Shown: positions 61,783 to 64,000 of the stretch, in pieces | Position numbering within the stretch: position 1 is the stretch's first letter | Layout of the letters: every line of letters starts with the position of its first letter | NCBI GenBank assembly: GCA_964019165.1 | Contig: OZ025273.1 | Coordinates: forward strand, 11,062,279 to 11,126,278 | Direction: 5' to 3' | Origin: Mastigias papua | Lineage: Eukaryota; Cnidaria; Scyphozoa; Rhizostomeae; Mastigiidae | DNA: 64,000 bases | Notes under the pieces: model-generated | What the model was told of the DNA's origin: nothing | What the model saw: only the letters and a program-made list of their open reading frames with translations | Databases searched by the model: none | Made by a program: the position numbers and the translations under genes

Positions 61783-63281
61783 ATGGCCGCATTCACGATA
61801 GCTGCCCTTTTATCTTTCTTCCACGATGAACCAAAATCTATCGACAGGGGTGAAAATCATTACAAATCGGATCACATACAAGCATTTTCGTATGCTGATC
61901 GAGTTGTTCGAGGAGAAGTGCAAGCCAGCATGAAGAACAAAGTTTATAAAGTCACGGTAAGTGTTGTTGATGATTCTTAGGCCCCTTTATTGCCGGTTAC
62001 TAAAAGTGATCAAATTTAAACAAATTAATTCTCAAATTCAGTACCTAAATAAAATTATTTATGAGGATTCTGATATTAAAGAAATTTTATGGTTTTCATA
62101 ATTTGCTTGCGAAAACTCTGCAAGTTTAATATCTTTATGGCAAAATATATGAACTGAACTGAAAATACTAGAAAATTAAGGCGTTGAAAATTTTTTCGCT
62201 TCTTCGTCAACAGATCTATCTCGATGATAGCTTTGGCATTCAATCAACTGAATGTGAATGTCCAAGAGGAGCATTGAAATGCAGCCATTCTGCTGCTCTT
62301 TTCATCCACTGCATTCATAATGTCAGCAGAACCGATGTTGAATGCCTATGGAGAAAAAAGAAATCTGCGGAAGTGATGCCAAAATCGTCCAGCGAACTGT
62401 TTCCAGTATCCAAAGCATACAACCCCCTCTCTCGCCAACCAAATAATGAAGATAGGGCGTGGCTTTACAACGAATTGAGTGGATATGGCAAATTTACTGG
62501 TATGTGTTGGCTACTGAGCCCAGAGCCACAGGTGGAGCCACAACATATTCCTGTGCCTATAGTGCATGATATTTTGTCTAGCCATGACTTCATCAAAATA
62601 CAAGCAACTGAGAAGCTTGTATATTTTCAAGAAAAAATGAAAATTTTCAAGGAAGCCATCACAAGCGTTGCGCAAATATCTAGTGGCCAACAGGCAAATG
62701 AGATTTGGCATCAAGTAAGGAAAGGGAGGTTGACGGCCAGCAATTTTGGTGCTGTTTTGCAAGCGAAAAAGGTCACCCAATCATTAATGAAGCGGCTTTT
62801 AGGGGAATATGATCTGAGTGGGGTGAAGTCCATCATGTGGGGTACTCAGCATGAGAAAGATGCTGTAAGCAGCTTTTCGAAAACCACGGGTCTGGTGGTG
62901 AATAAAACTGGCATATGGCTTGATGATGCAGGTATTTTAGGGGCTTCACCAGATGGACTGATAGGGGAAGATGCACTCCTAGAGGTTAAATGTCCTTATT
63001 CCCTGCGAAATGAAACTGTGTGTGAAGGACTAAAGCAGAAAAATTTTTTCCTAATGGCATGCGAAGAGGATCTTTTTTTGCGAAAAGATCATGCCTATTG
63101 GCACCAGGTTCAAGGACAGCTACATTTAGCAAATAGAAAAATGTGCTATTTTGTTATTTGGACCAAACAGGACATGAAGATTTTACAAATTTCTAAAGAT
63201 GAATCATGGTGTAAAAATTTAGATGCTTTGAGACAATTCTACTTTGAACATATTTTCCCAGCAATGATTGAAGCCTTATAG
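61783..63281 (+). CDS. SWIM zinc finger plus YqaJ-type exonuclease, two exons
   Basis: Exons 61783-61956 and 62214-63281 (GT-AG, phase 0), 413 aa; the ATG at 61783 is the first in frame. The SWIM finger spans the junction: a beta strand KVYKVT, then CECPRGALKCSH (C-x-C...C-x-H). The second exon holds a YqaJ/lambda-exonuclease nuclease: GRLTASNFG, GTQHEKDAVSSF (catalytic Glu), LGASPDGLI (Asp), LLEVKCPYS (Glu-x-Lys) and YWHQVQGQLHLA (Gln). These are the metal-binding and catalytic motifs of PD-(D/E)XK exonucleases, and all are intact. It is tail to tail with the transposase at 63534, 252 bp apart. I recall this pairing from ISL2EU (IS4EU) DNA transposons, where the nuclease is thought to help transposition; host domestication is possible but not indicated. 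Confidence 0.87.
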
Positions 63282-63533
63282 AACCAGATATACAACAAAA
63301 TATTCTCATTTCTTTCCTTTTTTCAAAACCTTCTCATTTAAATTCCTTAGTTTTGGCTATTCATTTGTTCTGAACTTTCTTACATCATTGATAAGATTAT
63401 TTAGTTTATAAAATAATGCATTGCCACACAAAAATTGAGTACACAGAACATAAATAATGATAAAAGAATGTCCTTTACTTGCCACAATCCATAAAATATA
63501 ATGATTAAATGCTATATAAAGCTTCTTAAAAGA
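63282..63533. other. Shared 3' spacer between exonuclease and transposase genes
   Basis: AT-rich spacer with convergent stops at each end. It must hold both poly(A) sites; no exact canonical pair was confirmed. No terminal repeat seen here, as expected if it is internal to the transposon. Confidence 0.6.
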
Positions 63534-64000
63534 TTACCAGCCAACAAAAGTGGCATCAAATTGTGCCCCTTCATTGCACTCTTTGATAAGAGGAAACTGA
63601 AAATTGACTAATGCTGCAACTAGCTGTACAATTTTGTCTGCATGGCTTCTGAGATTTGCTGGAATGCATGATAGGATCTTGAAGTCTTTTATCCTTGCAT
63701 TAGCCCGCTCAACATGAATTCTGCAAGTGGCAATTTTTTTTGTTGCAATAATTTCGTTTTTTGTAAATTTTGCATGTTCTAAAAATGGTGGAATATTAAT
63801 TGTCACTCCAGGTGGCAGAATGTCAGCTATAAGGAATCCTTTATCTGCAAGGATTAAGTCACCAGCCATAAAATTGTGCAGAATGCCACTGTTTTGAACA
63901 ATGGCTCTGTCTGATGTGGAGCCTGGATACAAGTTACTGACATAGGTTATCACAGCATTAGGAGACACACCGATTAAAACTTTAAATGAATTCATTCCTC
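63534..64000 (-). CDS. DDE_Tnp_4 family transposase, C-terminal part (runs off window)
   Basis: Minus-strand frame entering from beyond 64000 and stopping at 63534; at least 153 codons. It shows SNLYPGSTSDRAIVQ with the second-Asp block, LILADKGFLI (catalytic Asp), INIPPFL, and the RIHVERANARIKDF block with the catalytic Glu, then ILSCIPANL. This is the DDE superfamily endonuclease domain of HARBI/ISL2EU-like transposases. The N-terminus, where ISL2EU transposases carry a THAP domain, is outside the window. It is convergent with the YqaJ gene and most likely the other half of the same element. Confidence 0.88.
   Translation of the reverse strand, partial: GMNSFKVLIGVSPNAVITYVSNLYPGSTSDRAIVQNSGILHNFMAGDLILADKGFLIADILPPGVTINIPPFLEHAKFTKNEIIATKKIATCRIHVERANARIKDFKILSCIPANLRSHADKIVQLVAALVNFQFPLIKECNEGAQFDATFVGW

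Overview
This is animal (metazoan) nuclear DNA. It is AT-rich, has spliced genes with GT-AG introns and one AT-AC intron, and is crowded with animal-type transposable elements (BEL/Pao, Penelope-like, YqaJ/DDE transposon, tRNA-derived SINE, several MITE families, very long TA microsatellites). The gene and element repertoire suits a marine invertebrate, perhaps a cnidarian, but nothing here fixes the species. All exon structures were read by eye from splice sites, reading-frame phase and remembered human homologues; no search was run.

Layout. (1) 1065-19667, minus strand: a 20-exon gene for the HEAT-repeat dynein assembly factor DNAAF5/HEATR2, about 847 codons with every exon phase matching. 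Its introns carry foldback MITEs and a large TACA/TA microsatellite. (2) 20625-28395, plus strand: a complete BEL/Pao LTR retrotransposon with two 667-bp LTRs differing at 3 positions, a CCATC target duplication, and one gag-pol frame broken by a single in-frame TGA. It sits about 1 kb upstream of DNAAF5, head to head with it. (3) 28.4-38.0 kb: a repeat graveyard of TA arrays and pieces of at least two Penelope-like element (PLE) families, with several hammerhead-ribozyme-like cores and a 120-bp-armed inverted repeat; one isolated candidate exon lies at 31.5 kb. (4) 38039-58059, minus strand: a complete 19-exon GPR107/GPR108-family gene (518 aa). One of its introns is an excellent U12-type AT-AC intron. 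Another holds a hammerhead ribozyme candidate on the sense strand. A third is filled by a THAP-domain remnant, a 2.6-kb long-inverted-repeat transposon and a SINE. (5) 59230-61461, minus strand: an intronless 743-aa leucine-rich-repeat protein of unknown role. (6) 61783 to the window end: a SWIM-zinc-finger/YqaJ exonuclease gene (plus) facing a DDE_Tnp_4 transposase (minus, cut by the window edge), a pairing expected of an ISL2EU-type DNA transposon.

The host genes are unrelated in function (ciliary dynein assembly, Golgi seven-transmembrane protein, LRR protein). The mobile elements shape the rest: they occupy introns, separate the host genes, and supply the unusual RNA motifs. The items most worth checking are the intronic hammerhead at 39447-39492, the PLE hammerhead-like cores at 32.7-37.9 kb, the AT-AC intron at 42757-43051, and the exonuclease-transposase pair at the right edge.
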